A DNA stretch of 64,000 nt, from assembly GCA_030613245.1 (NCBI GenBank), contig JAUWMI010000020.1, positions 1 to 64,000 on the forward strand, in the 5' to 3' direction. The notes under the pieces were generated by a model. That model made no database searches. It had not been told where the DNA came from and saw only the letters and a program-made list of their open reading frames with translations. The position numbers were made by a program, and so were the translations under genes. Source of the DNA: Candidatus Sumerlaeota bacterium. GTDB taxonomy: Bacteria > Sumerlaeota > Sumerlaeia > MWCT01 > JAUWMI01. Positions within the stretch are counted from its first letter, which is position 1; each line of letters opens with the position of its first letter. Below are positions 27,369-35,176 of the stretch, in pieces.

Positions 27369-28415
27369 ATGGAGCTGCTAATGCATTTGCTGGGGAGCGC
27401 AAAACCAATGCCAATCCGATTGATCATTCTAAGGGTTGCCTTGACTGTTCTGGTTCCAGTAGTGTGCACGACTGCGCTTGCCGAAGCCCCGAGCGCGGAA
27501 TCCAAACCAGCCGGGAACCCTTCCACAGCTGGACTAGCCAGCTCTGCGCCTTCGAACCCAGAGCTCCCACGGCAGATCGCCATCGAGGGCCTTGTGGTAG
27601 AAGTGGGGGAGAATATGACAAGGGAGCTGGGCCTCGAGTATAGCTACAACCGGAGCGAAGCCCGGAGCCCGGGCAGTGTGTTGGAAGGCGCAACGTTTCG
27701 CTTCCCGATACCACCCCGCAGTGTGACGGTGCCGAATTTTGTTGATACAGATAGCACTTTCAAGATCGAGCAGGAAAATCGTGAGCTGGGACTCGGAGTT
27801 AATATTGTTGGCATGGACATCAGCCGCGGAGTCCTTGCCGCGCGATTGAGAGTGCTGGTGAGCACTGGGGACGCAGAGATTAAATCGCAGCCTATGGCTG
27901 TTGCGCTGGAAAATACTAAAGCGATCATAGAAACAGTGGATGAAGTACCGTTTCAAGATGTGATATTCATGCCGAACAAGCCCGTGCCGCGGCTTGATGT
28001 TTCGTTTGAAAAGGTGGGCGTCAAACTGGAGGTGACACCAACAATCGAAAATGAGAAGCTCCGTCTGGTGCGCTTAAATATCGAGAAAATCGAGGTAAGC
28101 AGTGTTACGAGATTTATCACCATTCGCGGTGTCTCACGGCCGCTTTTTGCCAAGTCGGAAGCCTCAACCGAAGTAGTGATACCAAGCGGAGAAACCCTGG
28201 TCATCGGTGGACTCAAATCGCAGCACGACCGCCGCGCCATCAGCGGCATTCCTTTTCTCCAGAAGATTCCGCTAATCGGCCTGCTTTTTCGCAATACTAA
28301 GATCATCAAGGAACAAACCGACGTTCTCTTTTTTATCACGCCGTACATCCTCGAGCCGGGCGAAAATCCAATTCTGCCAGTGGATTTTGCCCATTATCCA
28401 TTAAACCAGTCCTGA
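27369..28415 (+). CDS. Short secretin-domain protein 2
   Basis: This second secretin-like protein, 348 residues, is paralogous to its neighbour but diverged. It has a signal segment (LIILRVALTVLVPVVCTTALA), a 40-residue Ser/Pro/Ala linker and then the secretin domain ending ISGIPFLQKIPLIGLLFRN and TDVLFFITPYIL. N-domains are again absent. Three in-frame ATGs (27369, 27381, 27408) precede the signal peptide; GGAG 6 bases before 27381 makes that one attractive. Two mini-secretins side by side with a TPR lipoprotein are unusual. Confidence 0.86.
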   Translation: MELLMHLLGSAKPMPIRLIILRVALTVLVPVVCTTALAEAPSAESKPAGNPSTAGLASSAPSNPELPRQIAIEGLVVEVGENMTRELGLEYSYNRSEARSPGSVLEGATFRFPIPPRSVTVPNFVDTDSTFKIEQENRELGLGVNIVGMDISRGVLAARLRVLVSTGDAEIKSQPMAVALENTKAIIETVDEVPFQDVIFMPNKPVPRLDVSFEKVGVKLEVTPTIENEKLRLVRLNIEKIEVSSVTRFITIRGVSRPLFAKSEASTEVVIPSGETLVIGGLKSQHDRRAISGIPFLQKIPLIGLLFRNTKIIKEQTDVLFFITPYILEPGENPILPVDFAHYPLNQS

Positions 28416-28467
28416 CCATAGCAAGCCTCGCTCCACTTGTCAGCCCTTGCTCATAGCTTTTAATTCC

Positions 28468-29814
28468 TTAGCCAAAAATATCGCCGAAAAACTGGGGCAG
28501 GAAATCGCTCCGGAGCCAGTTGAGATAATGGCAGCCGACGTGGATGTTCTTGTCCGGATCGAAAACTTCCTCATCGAAAAGCCATGTCTCTCCCAATCGT
28601 TGCATTGTATCATCCCAATCCTCGCGGATGACTTGCATCAGACCGCGGGCATCCGCACGCGATACGCAACGTGGATTGAAATTTGATTCGACCTTGATAA
28701 CTGCTCTCACCAATTGTGGGTCGAGGTTATAGCGCTGGGCATACTTCTCAATCAGATGATCGTATTCGCTCTGAGGAATTTCATTTTCCAGCCAGTGCAA
28801 GACCTTTGACACATACGATATCGTCTCTTTATAGCGCACCTTTCCATTGTACGACACTACAGCCCATGGGCCGGCGTTGTAACCCTGGAGAATGAGCGAG
28901 ATGGCCTTGACGTTCAACGGCGCTGAAGGCGGCCGATGGATTTGTTCAGCCACAACACGTTGCGTCCTTTCAAAAAGCATCTGGTTGTCATAGAGAAAGT
29001 CTAGGTTGAATGGCTTTTTCCCAACGTCTTGACCCAGCGCGGCGATTTCCTCCTCAGCGAACTGCGCGTCAATCTCCGCTAGCCATTCCTCAGCGGCTGC
29101 ATTGCTCGGATCGTAGGCCAGGACAATGGCGAACTCTTCAGCTGCCAGGCGGGTCTTCTTGCGTCGTACAAGTTGCTCGCCAAGCAACAGATGAACCTGG
29201 GGAGCAGTAGGGTCTAACGAAAGGGCCTGCTGGATCATCAGGTACCCATCGCGGTCACGCAACTGGGCAAATGCCTGATGCGCAAGAAAATAGTACGCCT
29301 GGGCAGCACGCTGCTTCAGCCCCGGGGTGAACCACTCATGCGGATATTGAGCAAGGAGGCCGAGATACAAATCAGCCGCTCGGCGATAGTTCCCTGATTC
29401 GAACGCCTCGTCAGCACGCGGCAGCTCCACTTCCTGATAGATGGCCTGACGCACTTGCTTCAACCGTTCAATTACCACGTCCTTCTGGGTCGTGACGGCA
29501 AGAGCCTTAAGATAATAGTCTTTTGCCTCCTGGAACTGCCGCCTGCGAAACGCCTCATCACCAATCCGGACTAGCGCTGTATCATGCGGTTCTTTTACAA
29601 CCGTTTTGATGCGCTCTTTTCGCAAAACGAAGATTGTGTTTTTGACCTGCACCTGATATGCGTCTGCGGTCTCACTGATAATAATGCCTTGGATTTTCTG
29701 GTTGTTTTGCAAGACGAGAATGTCAGCGCCTAGCGGTGGCGTAAGCATGGATGCGCACGCCGTGCACCAGATAACCAGCCGAATTGTTGCCGCGAAAGAG
29801 TTCTGCCTCATCAT
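28468..29814 (-). CDS. TPR protein with circularly permuted SLT transglycosylase domain
   Basis: This 448-residue secreted protein has a signal peptide, an SH3-like strand region (about 31-75) and TPR repeats (about 80-250). The C-terminal 145 residues match a murein lytic transglycosylase, but the order is swapped. The part that normally ends SLT domains, YNAGPWAVVSY and ETISYVSKV (312-338), comes first. The normal beginning follows, with catalytic E376 in IKVESNFNP, GLMQV (391-395) and NIHVGCHYLNWL (423-434), and the protein stops there. The frame is continuous, so this is not a frameshift. It should cleave peptidoglycan in the periplasm. Confidence 0.88.
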   Translation of the reverse strand: MMRQNSFAATIRLVIWCTACASMLTPPLGADILVLQNNQKIQGIIISETADAYQVQVKNTIFVLRKERIKTVVKEPHDTALVRIGDEAFRRRQFQEAKDYYLKALAVTTQKDVVIERLKQVRQAIYQEVELPRADEAFESGNYRRAADLYLGLLAQYPHEWFTPGLKQRAAQAYYFLAHQAFAQLRDRDGYLMIQQALSLDPTAPQVHLLLGEQLVRRKKTRLAAEEFAIVLAYDPSNAAAEEWLAEIDAQFAEEEIAALGQDVGKKPFNLDFLYDNQMLFERTQRVVAEQIHRPPSAPLNVKAISLILQGYNAGPWAVVSYNGKVRYKETISYVSKVLHWLENEIPQSEYDHLIEKYAQRYNLDPQLVRAVIKVESNFNPRCVSRADARGLMQVIREDWDDTMQRLGETWLFDEEVFDPDKNIHVGCHYLNWLRSDFLPQFFGDIFG

Positions 29815-30087
29815 TGGTGGCGAGTCTCAATTGAATCGGATAGCCGACATTATTTTGATCATGCCAGACCCTAAGTATATTCCGCCCTGAAGTCAACTTT
29901 TTTATCACCGAGAACATGAATAGGGAATGGTCACTTTAGCATAGCAGTTGACAGTTTCCCATTTTAAATGGCAAATTTTTCTGGCCTTGTCTAATCATCA
30001 AGGTGAAATGATCCGTGCTTGACAAATCTGGGGGACTCGACCAAGATAGCATTAGAGTTGTAATTAGACATTCAGGGATCGGGAAAA

Positions 30088-30423
30088 ATGGACAAATGCA
30101 TGAATCATCCGCTCAAAGTGGCGAAAGGGCGCTGTAAGAGCTGCCACCGGCCACTTTGCGACGATTGTAAGTACGTCACCAGCATAGGAATCTACTGCAG
30201 CGAAGAGTGCCACCTTAAGGCCAAGGAATTCATGGACCGAGTGTCGCCGGATTTGCCACCACCGCGCCGCCGCAGCTTCATCAAAGGCAAAACCGTTAAG
30301 GGCGTCATTGCCCTGGCGATTTTGCTCGCCATTTTTTATGCAATCATGTATTTTATCTATCAGGCGACAACCGTGGAAGATATTATTAGCGTATTTCGCG
30401 GCTATATTAGTGCACTCTTCTAG
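30088..30423 (+). CDS. Membrane protein with B-box-type zinc finger
   Basis: This 111-residue protein begins with a B-box-like zinc domain: CMNHP, CKSCHRPLCDDC and YCSEECH supply about eight Cys/His ligands. A basic linker leads to a single transmembrane segment (GVIALAILLAIFYAIMYFIY), then a short tail. Similar small B-box/TM proteins occur in many Deltaproteobacteria and candidate phyla, but their role is unknown. TTGACA at 30019 could be its -35 box. gltX starts 23 bp after its stop, so the two may be co-transcribed. Confidence 0.83.
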   Translation: MDKCMNHPLKVAKGRCKSCHRPLCDDCKYVTSIGIYCSEECHLKAKEFMDRVSPDLPPPRRRSFIKGKTVKGVIALAILLAIFYAIMYFIYQATTVEDIISVFRGYISALF

Positions 30424-30446
30424 AATGGAAAGGACACGTAGCTGGA

Positions 30447-31892
30447 ATGCCGTCCGAGGTTCGCATCAGATTTGCACCTAGTCCTACCGGCGCGCTTCAC
30501 GTTGGCGGAGCCCGTACAGCGCTCTTTAATTGGCTCTTTACTAGAAAAAATCATGGTAAGTTCCTCTTGCGGATCGAGGACACGGACGTAAAGCGATCTA
30601 CCAGGGCCTCACTTGAACAGATTCTCGACTCGCTCCAGTGGTTGGGTCTTCAATGGGACGAAGGCCCATTCTTCCAATCCGAACGCAAAGCGCATTACGA
30701 AGAGGCAATTGGGCAGCTGCTGCACACGGGCAATGCCTATAAGTGTTTCTGCAGTCCGAAGCGTCTTAATGAGCTTCGTGCGCGAGCGAAAGCCATGTCG
30801 GCACCATTTATCTATGATCGCATGTGCGCTACGCTCTCGGACGCTGAAGTACAGAGGCGAGAGGCACAGGGGGAACGGTGCACCATTAGATTTCACGTGC
30901 CGCTCTCAGGTGAAACCATATTTGACGATGTCATATTCGGTCCGGTGCGGGTCGAAAACAAATTGATCGGCGACTTTGTAATTGCACGCTCGGACGGCTT
31001 GGCAACGTATAATCTCTGTGCTGTGGTAGACGACAACCTGATGAGCATTTCGCACGTTATCCGTGGCGAAGATCATTTGTCCAATACTTCCAAGCAAATT
31101 CTTCTTTACCATGCTTTGCGATATCCTGTGCCGAAGTTTGTACATCTACCGCTGATTCTGGAGCCTGATAAAGCACCATTAAGCAAACGGCATGGCGCCA
31201 CGGATGTGCTCCAGCTGCGTGAGGAAGGCTTTTTGCCCGAGGCAGTTGTGAATTTCCTGGCGCTCCTTGGATGGGCATATAATGGTGCCACGGAAGTATT
31301 TTCGCTGGACGAACTGATCAGCAAATTCTCCCTGAAGGCTGTTTCCAAGGCTGCTGCGGTCTTCGATGCAACTAAGCTTCTCTGGATGAATGGGCTCTAC
31401 ATGAGGTCGCTTCCCCAAAAGGTCGTTATTGATCGGGCCAAAGCATTTATGGCTGGTGCGGGATACGACATCCCGCAGTACGATAGCAAATGGCTGGACG
31501 GAATCATTACGCTGGAGATTGAGCGGTCAAAGACCCTGAAGGAACTTGCAGCACATCTTGAGTTTTTTCTGTCAGATCAGCTTCGCTACGATGAGACTGC
31601 GGTAGAGAAATTCCTGTTGCGTGAAGAAAGTCAGGAGATTATTGGGCACGTGCGCAACCGGTTAGCTTCGCTTGAACAGTTTGACATAAAAACGCTTGAG
31701 CAAGCATTGCGTTCTCTTGCTGAAGAGCTCAACCTTAAGTTTGGACAGGTAGTGCATCCGACGCGGGTTGCGCTAACAGGCAGCAGTGCGAGCCCCGGCA
31801 TCTTTGATGTCATTACGAATCTGGGTCAATCCCGTGTGGTTGCGCGCCTCGACAGCGCGCTTGAACTGATCCGACAACGACGACAACCCTGA
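30447..31892 (+). CDS. gltX: Glutamyl-tRNA synthetase
   Basis: This class Ib synthetase charges tRNA-Glu and is 481 residues, the normal length. The HIGH-type motif is in PSPTGALHVGGARTALFNW, and the KMSKS loop appears as PLSKRHG. The zinc-region equivalent CFCSPKRLNELR and the helical anticodon-binding domain are present. No second GltX or GlnS is in the window, so it could be discriminating or non-discriminating. It follows the B-box protein by 23 bp. Confidence 0.96.
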   Translation: MPSEVRIRFAPSPTGALHVGGARTALFNWLFTRKNHGKFLLRIEDTDVKRSTRASLEQILDSLQWLGLQWDEGPFFQSERKAHYEEAIGQLLHTGNAYKCFCSPKRLNELRARAKAMSAPFIYDRMCATLSDAEVQRREAQGERCTIRFHVPLSGETIFDDVIFGPVRVENKLIGDFVIARSDGLATYNLCAVVDDNLMSISHVIRGEDHLSNTSKQILLYHALRYPVPKFVHLPLILEPDKAPLSKRHGATDVLQLREEGFLPEAVVNFLALLGWAYNGATEVFSLDELISKFSLKAVSKAAAVFDATKLLWMNGLYMRSLPQKVVIDRAKAFMAGAGYDIPQYDSKWLDGIITLEIERSKTLKELAAHLEFFLSDQLRYDETAVEKFLLREESQEIIGHVRNRLASLEQFDIKTLEQALRSLAEELNLKFGQVVHPTRVALTGSSASPGIFDVITNLGQSRVVARLDSALELIRQRRQP

Positions 31893-31975
31893 ACCACCAG
31901 GACGGTTTTGCGAGAGAAACCAGGGTGGGTTGTCTGTCTGGCCGGTGTGCACTCTTCTCATTCGGATATTATCTT

Positions 31976-32911
31976 ATGACCAAGCACTGCCATCATCCTT
32001 GGCCTTATGTGTTTGCCACCGTGCTCTTCCTGTTTGTTGCACAGGAGACATTGGCAGAAGTCACTACGGCGGGCCTGGCGAAGTTCAATGGTTATCGCGC
32101 CTTCAGACACCTGGAAAAACAATGCAGCTTCGGCCCGCGCATTGCTGGAACTGAAGGCCACCAGTTAGCCGCAGCCTACATCCGGGATGAGCTGCGCTCC
32201 CTCAACATCCCCGTGATTGTTCAGCCATTTGAACGCCACGTGGCTCTTTTGGACGACACACGGAAATTCCAGAACATCATTGGCACCCTCTGGCCGGACA
32301 AAAAGCGGAAAGTGATGCTCAGCGCCCATTGGGACACGCGCTCTGTGGCTGATCGGGATCCCGACTCAGCCCTGCGCTCACAGCCCATCGTAGGGGCAAA
32401 CGATGGGGCGTCGGGCGTTGCTGTATTACTGGAATTGGCCCGGGTGCTACGTCAGGAGCGCCTTGATGCAGGAATTATCTTTGTCTTCTTTGATGCCGAG
32501 GATCTTGGTTCGGCCAGCCGCTTAGAGGAGTACTGCCTGGGCTCGCGTTTCCTGGCAACGCACTTACCCGAATCGTTGCAGTTCGAGTGGGGCATCAACA
32601 TTGACATGGTGGGCGATGCTGATCTCCTCTTCCAGAAAGAAGGGTACTCATACCGGATGGCGCGGTCACTGGTTGACGAGTTCTGGCAAATCGGGTCAGA
32701 ATGCTACCCATCACATTTTAGTGATAGCATTCTCAGCCCAATTCTTGACGACCACTACCCATTTCTGGAACGCGGGTATCAGTATATCAACATCATAGAC
32801 TTTTCGTACCCATATTGGCACACGCATCAGGACACTTCGGATAAATGTTCACCAGAGAGTCTGGAAGTGATTGGAAACACAGTGCTTAAGTTCATAAGAT
32901 TCAAGCTATAA
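31976..32911 (+). CDS. M28 family peptidase / glutaminyl-peptide cyclotransferase-like
   Basis: This secreted zinc enzyme has about 311 residues. The ATG at 31976 begins a signal peptide (VFATVLFLFVAQETLAE); an earlier in-frame GTG would spoil it. The M28 fold motifs are SAHWDTR (His/Asp), ANDGASGVAVLLELAR (bridging Asp), FFDAEDLG (acid Glu) and the late His in WHTHQDTSDK. Spacing and the DAEDLG and SYPYWHTHQD blocks resemble glutaminyl cyclases, which form N-terminal pyroglutamate, more than aminopeptidases. It probably acts in the periplasm. Confidence 0.86.
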   Translation: MTKHCHHPWPYVFATVLFLFVAQETLAEVTTAGLAKFNGYRAFRHLEKQCSFGPRIAGTEGHQLAAAYIRDELRSLNIPVIVQPFERHVALLDDTRKFQNIIGTLWPDKKRKVMLSAHWDTRSVADRDPDSALRSQPIVGANDGASGVAVLLELARVLRQERLDAGIIFVFFDAEDLGSASRLEEYCLGSRFLATHLPESLQFEWGINIDMVGDADLLFQKEGYSYRMARSLVDEFWQIGSECYPSHFSDSILSPILDDHYPFLERGYQYINIIDFSYPYWHTHQDTSDKCSPESLEVIGNTVLKFIRFKL

Positions 32912-32929
32912 TTTAATAAAAAAAAAGAC

Positions 32930-32958
32930 TTGAACTTAAGAATGTGCTACGGTTAAAT
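32930..32958 (+). promoter_or_regulatory. Candidate dnaA promoter
   Basis: TTGAAC (32930-32935), a 17-base spacer and TTAAAT (32953-32958) lie about 115 bases before dnaA. The -35 overlaps the right arm of a 10-bp inverted repeat (CTTAAGTTCA at 32885 and TGAACTTAAG at 32931). Confidence 0.45.
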
Positions 32959-33073
32959 GGCTCTGCCTTTTTTGTCTGCGGAAAAATTCGTGCGCCCAAA
33001 TAATGCGTCTTTTTCTGCGCTTATGGAATACCCAATTCCCTTGATGTGCTTATTTTACTAAAGGATACTCACC

Positions 33074-34444
33074 ATGGACACGATTGGCTCCGAACTCTGG
33101 GAAAGAACGCTTGACCGACTCAGGGCCACCATAGACGAGGAGAGTTTCACGACGTGGCTCAGCCCAACGACTTTTCATTCGTTTAACAACAATATGCTGA
33201 CCATTAATGTGCCCAGCACCTTCTACAGGAAGTGGCTCCTGTCGAACTATCTGGACAAGATCAATAATGTAGTGCAGGAGCTAACTGCCGGACGAGACAT
33301 ACATATTGCCTTTGTTCCTTCAGTCACGGTACCGGAGGAGGCCAGGGATGAAACCGGAGGGCAATCCATCTCGTCTGCCACACGGCAGGTCAATGTGCCG
33401 GAGAAGGAATTACGGGCATCACGGCTGAATCGCAAATATACGCTTGAAAAGTTCGTGGTAGGAGAGAGCAATCGCTTTGCCCATGCAGCTGCCATGGCAG
33501 TTGCCGATCCACAGTCCAAGGCCTATATTCCCCTGTTTATTTACGGGGGAGTGGGGCTGGGGAAAACCCATCTGATGCAGGCGATCGGCCATCAACTTCT
33601 GAGCAACAACGGTCGGCTGCGGGTGCGCTACGTGACTTCGGAACAATTTATGAATGCCTTTATTGATGCAATTACGCAGAACAAGCAAATTGAATTCCGT
33701 AATCACTATCGTAATATTGATCTTCTCCTCATTGATGACGTGCAATTCTTTATAGGCAAGGAACGGACGCAGACTGAGTTCTTTCATACCTTCAATGAGC
33801 TTTTCGAGGCGGGAAAAAAAATTGTGGTCTCCAGTGATCGGCCGCCAAAGGAGCTGGCGACGTTGGAAGAACGGCTCCGATCGCGCTTCGAATGGGGATT
33901 GATTGTTGATATTCAACCGCCGGATCTGGAAATGCGCATCGCCATCCTTAAGAAAAAAGCTGCATTGGCTCAATTGGAGCTGCCGAATGACGTGGCAATC
34001 TATGTCGCCGAGCGGATTAAGTCGAACATCCGGGAACTTGAAGGCGTCCTGATTCGGCTCAAGGCGTATTCCACTATTCACAACACGCCGATTAATGTGG
34101 AGCTGACCAGCAAGGTTGTGGGTCACCTGCTTGCGGGCGAAAGCAAGCCAGCAATGAGTGTAGAGACTATCCAGAACGCAGTATGTGAGTATTTCGATTT
34201 GAAACCAAGCGAGCTGCTCGGTAATAGCCGCTTGAAGAAATATGCGATGCCCCGCCATATTGCTCAGTACCTGGCGCGTGTCCTGACCACACTGTCGCTT
34301 CCAGAGATCGGAGCGAAGTTTGGCGGCCGCGATCATACTTCCATCCTGTACGCCTGCAAAAAGATCGAAAAGACCTTGGAAGAGGATCAGAATCTGAAAA
34401 ACCTCTTGAATTACCTAACCAAACAGATTAGAGATAAGTCTTAG
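33074..34444 (+). CDS. dnaA: Chromosomal replication initiator protein DnaA
   Basis: This AAA+ initiator binds DnaA boxes at oriC and opens DNA. Domain I starts LWERTLDRLRATIDEESFTTWL, and domain II is a short linker. Domain III has Walker A GGVGLGKTHLMQAIG and Walker B LLLIDDVQFF. Domain IV ends with the DnaA signature GGRDHTSILYACKKIE. Length 456 is typical. Neither dnaN, recF nor gyrB is nearby, and I see no DnaA-box cluster upstream, so the origin is probably not here. Confidence 0.97.
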   Translation: MDTIGSELWERTLDRLRATIDEESFTTWLSPTTFHSFNNNMLTINVPSTFYRKWLLSNYLDKINNVVQELTAGRDIHIAFVPSVTVPEEARDETGGQSISSATRQVNVPEKELRASRLNRKYTLEKFVVGESNRFAHAAAMAVADPQSKAYIPLFIYGGVGLGKTHLMQAIGHQLLSNNGRLRVRYVTSEQFMNAFIDAITQNKQIEFRNHYRNIDLLLIDDVQFFIGKERTQTEFFHTFNELFEAGKKIVVSSDRPPKELATLEERLRSRFEWGLIVDIQPPDLEMRIAILKKKAALAQLELPNDVAIYVAERIKSNIRELEGVLIRLKAYSTIHNTPINVELTSKVVGHLLAGESKPAMSVETIQNAVCEYFDLKPSELLGNSRLKKYAMPRHIAQYLARVLTTLSLPEIGAKFGGRDHTSILYACKKIEKTLEEDQNLKNLLNYLTKQIRDKS

Positions 34445-34484
34445 TCAGCAAACGCGAATTGAATTTCGAAAGGATGTGATCGCC

Positions 34485-34922
34485 ATGCAAAGGCGACGAA
34501 GAGGATTTACCTTTCTTGAGATCATGCTAGTGGTCTTGATCATCGGCATTCTGTTTAGTATTGTCGGGCCACAACTGATGCATAAATCGGGCAAAGCCCG
34601 AATTCAGGCTACCAAAGCCCAGATGGGCAATATTGAAACCGCGCTGAGTATGTATGAGATGGAAGTTGGCAACTTTCCTACTACCGCGGAAGGCCTGAAA
34701 GCACTTTTTGAGCGGCCCTCGGATGTGAGCGAGGATCTTTGGGATGGCCCATATTTGAAACGCAAAGCTGGCTTAAGAGATGCATGGAAACGAGAGTTCG
34801 TCTACGAGTGCCCTGGTGAGCATAATAAAGATAGCTTTGACCTTTACTCAATAGGCAAGGACAACAAACCGGGCACGGAACACGATATCACCAACTGGGA
34901 AGAGGAAGAAGAGACCTTCTAA
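34485..34922 (+). CDS. GspG-type major pseudopilin
   Basis: This type II secretion-like pseudopilin of 145 residues has a short basic leader. The prepilin peptidase site G/FTFLE follows, with the conserved Glu at +5 and a hydrophobic helix (IMLVVLIIGILFSIVGPQL). The GspG-specific tail appears as FPTTAEGLKAL, DAWKREFVYECPG and DLYSIGKDNKPGTEHDITNW. Start is the ATG at 34485, with AAGGA about 10 bases upstream. It stands alone after dnaA, far from the secretin pair at 26-28 kb, and no GspE, F or prepilin peptidase is visible. Confidence 0.92.
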   Translation: MQRRRRGFTFLEIMLVVLIIGILFSIVGPQLMHKSGKARIQATKAQMGNIETALSMYEMEVGNFPTTAEGLKALFERPSDVSEDLWDGPYLKRKAGLRDAWKREFVYECPGEHNKDSFDLYSIGKDNKPGTEHDITNWEEEEETF

Positions 34923-34996
34923 GGCACAACGGGCGGCGCCTTTGCGGTACGCACGTTGAAATCTCAAACCGTTCATAGAATCAACTTTTTTCACTC

Positions 34997-35149
34997 ATGC
35001 TGTGGCAAAGACTAAAAAAGATCATCAACGCGATTTTATTGGTTGAAGAGAAATTCCTCTGCGATACCTGTAGGTACGATTATCGCGACGCGTGCACTCG
35101 CCCCGAACGTCCAAATGCTACCAAATGCCCCGACTATAAGAAAAAATAG
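34997..35149 (+). CDS. Small Cys-rich protein (50 residues)
   Basis: This is a short gene below usual length limits. The ATG at 34997 gives 50 residues ending in TAG. The N-terminal half is an amphipathic helix (LWQRLKKIINAILLVEEKF). The C-terminal half has four cysteines in CDTCRYDYRDACTRPERPNA and TKCPDYKKK. The spaced Cys and RPERPNA-x-x-CPDY pattern looks like a conserved zinc knuckle, seen, as far as I recall, in small clostridial and candidate-phylum proteins. No clear ribosome site is seen, which lowers certainty. Its function is unknown. Confidence 0.6.
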   Translation: MLWQRLKKIINAILLVEEKFLCDTCRYDYRDACTRPERPNATKCPDYKKK

Positions 35150-35176
35150 GCATGGCTGTTATCCGCAGTCTCACAC

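Noticed and set aside
33419-34336. A 305-codon minus-strand frame inside dnaA
   Set aside because: Shadow of dnaA, whose motifs are all intact in the plus frame.
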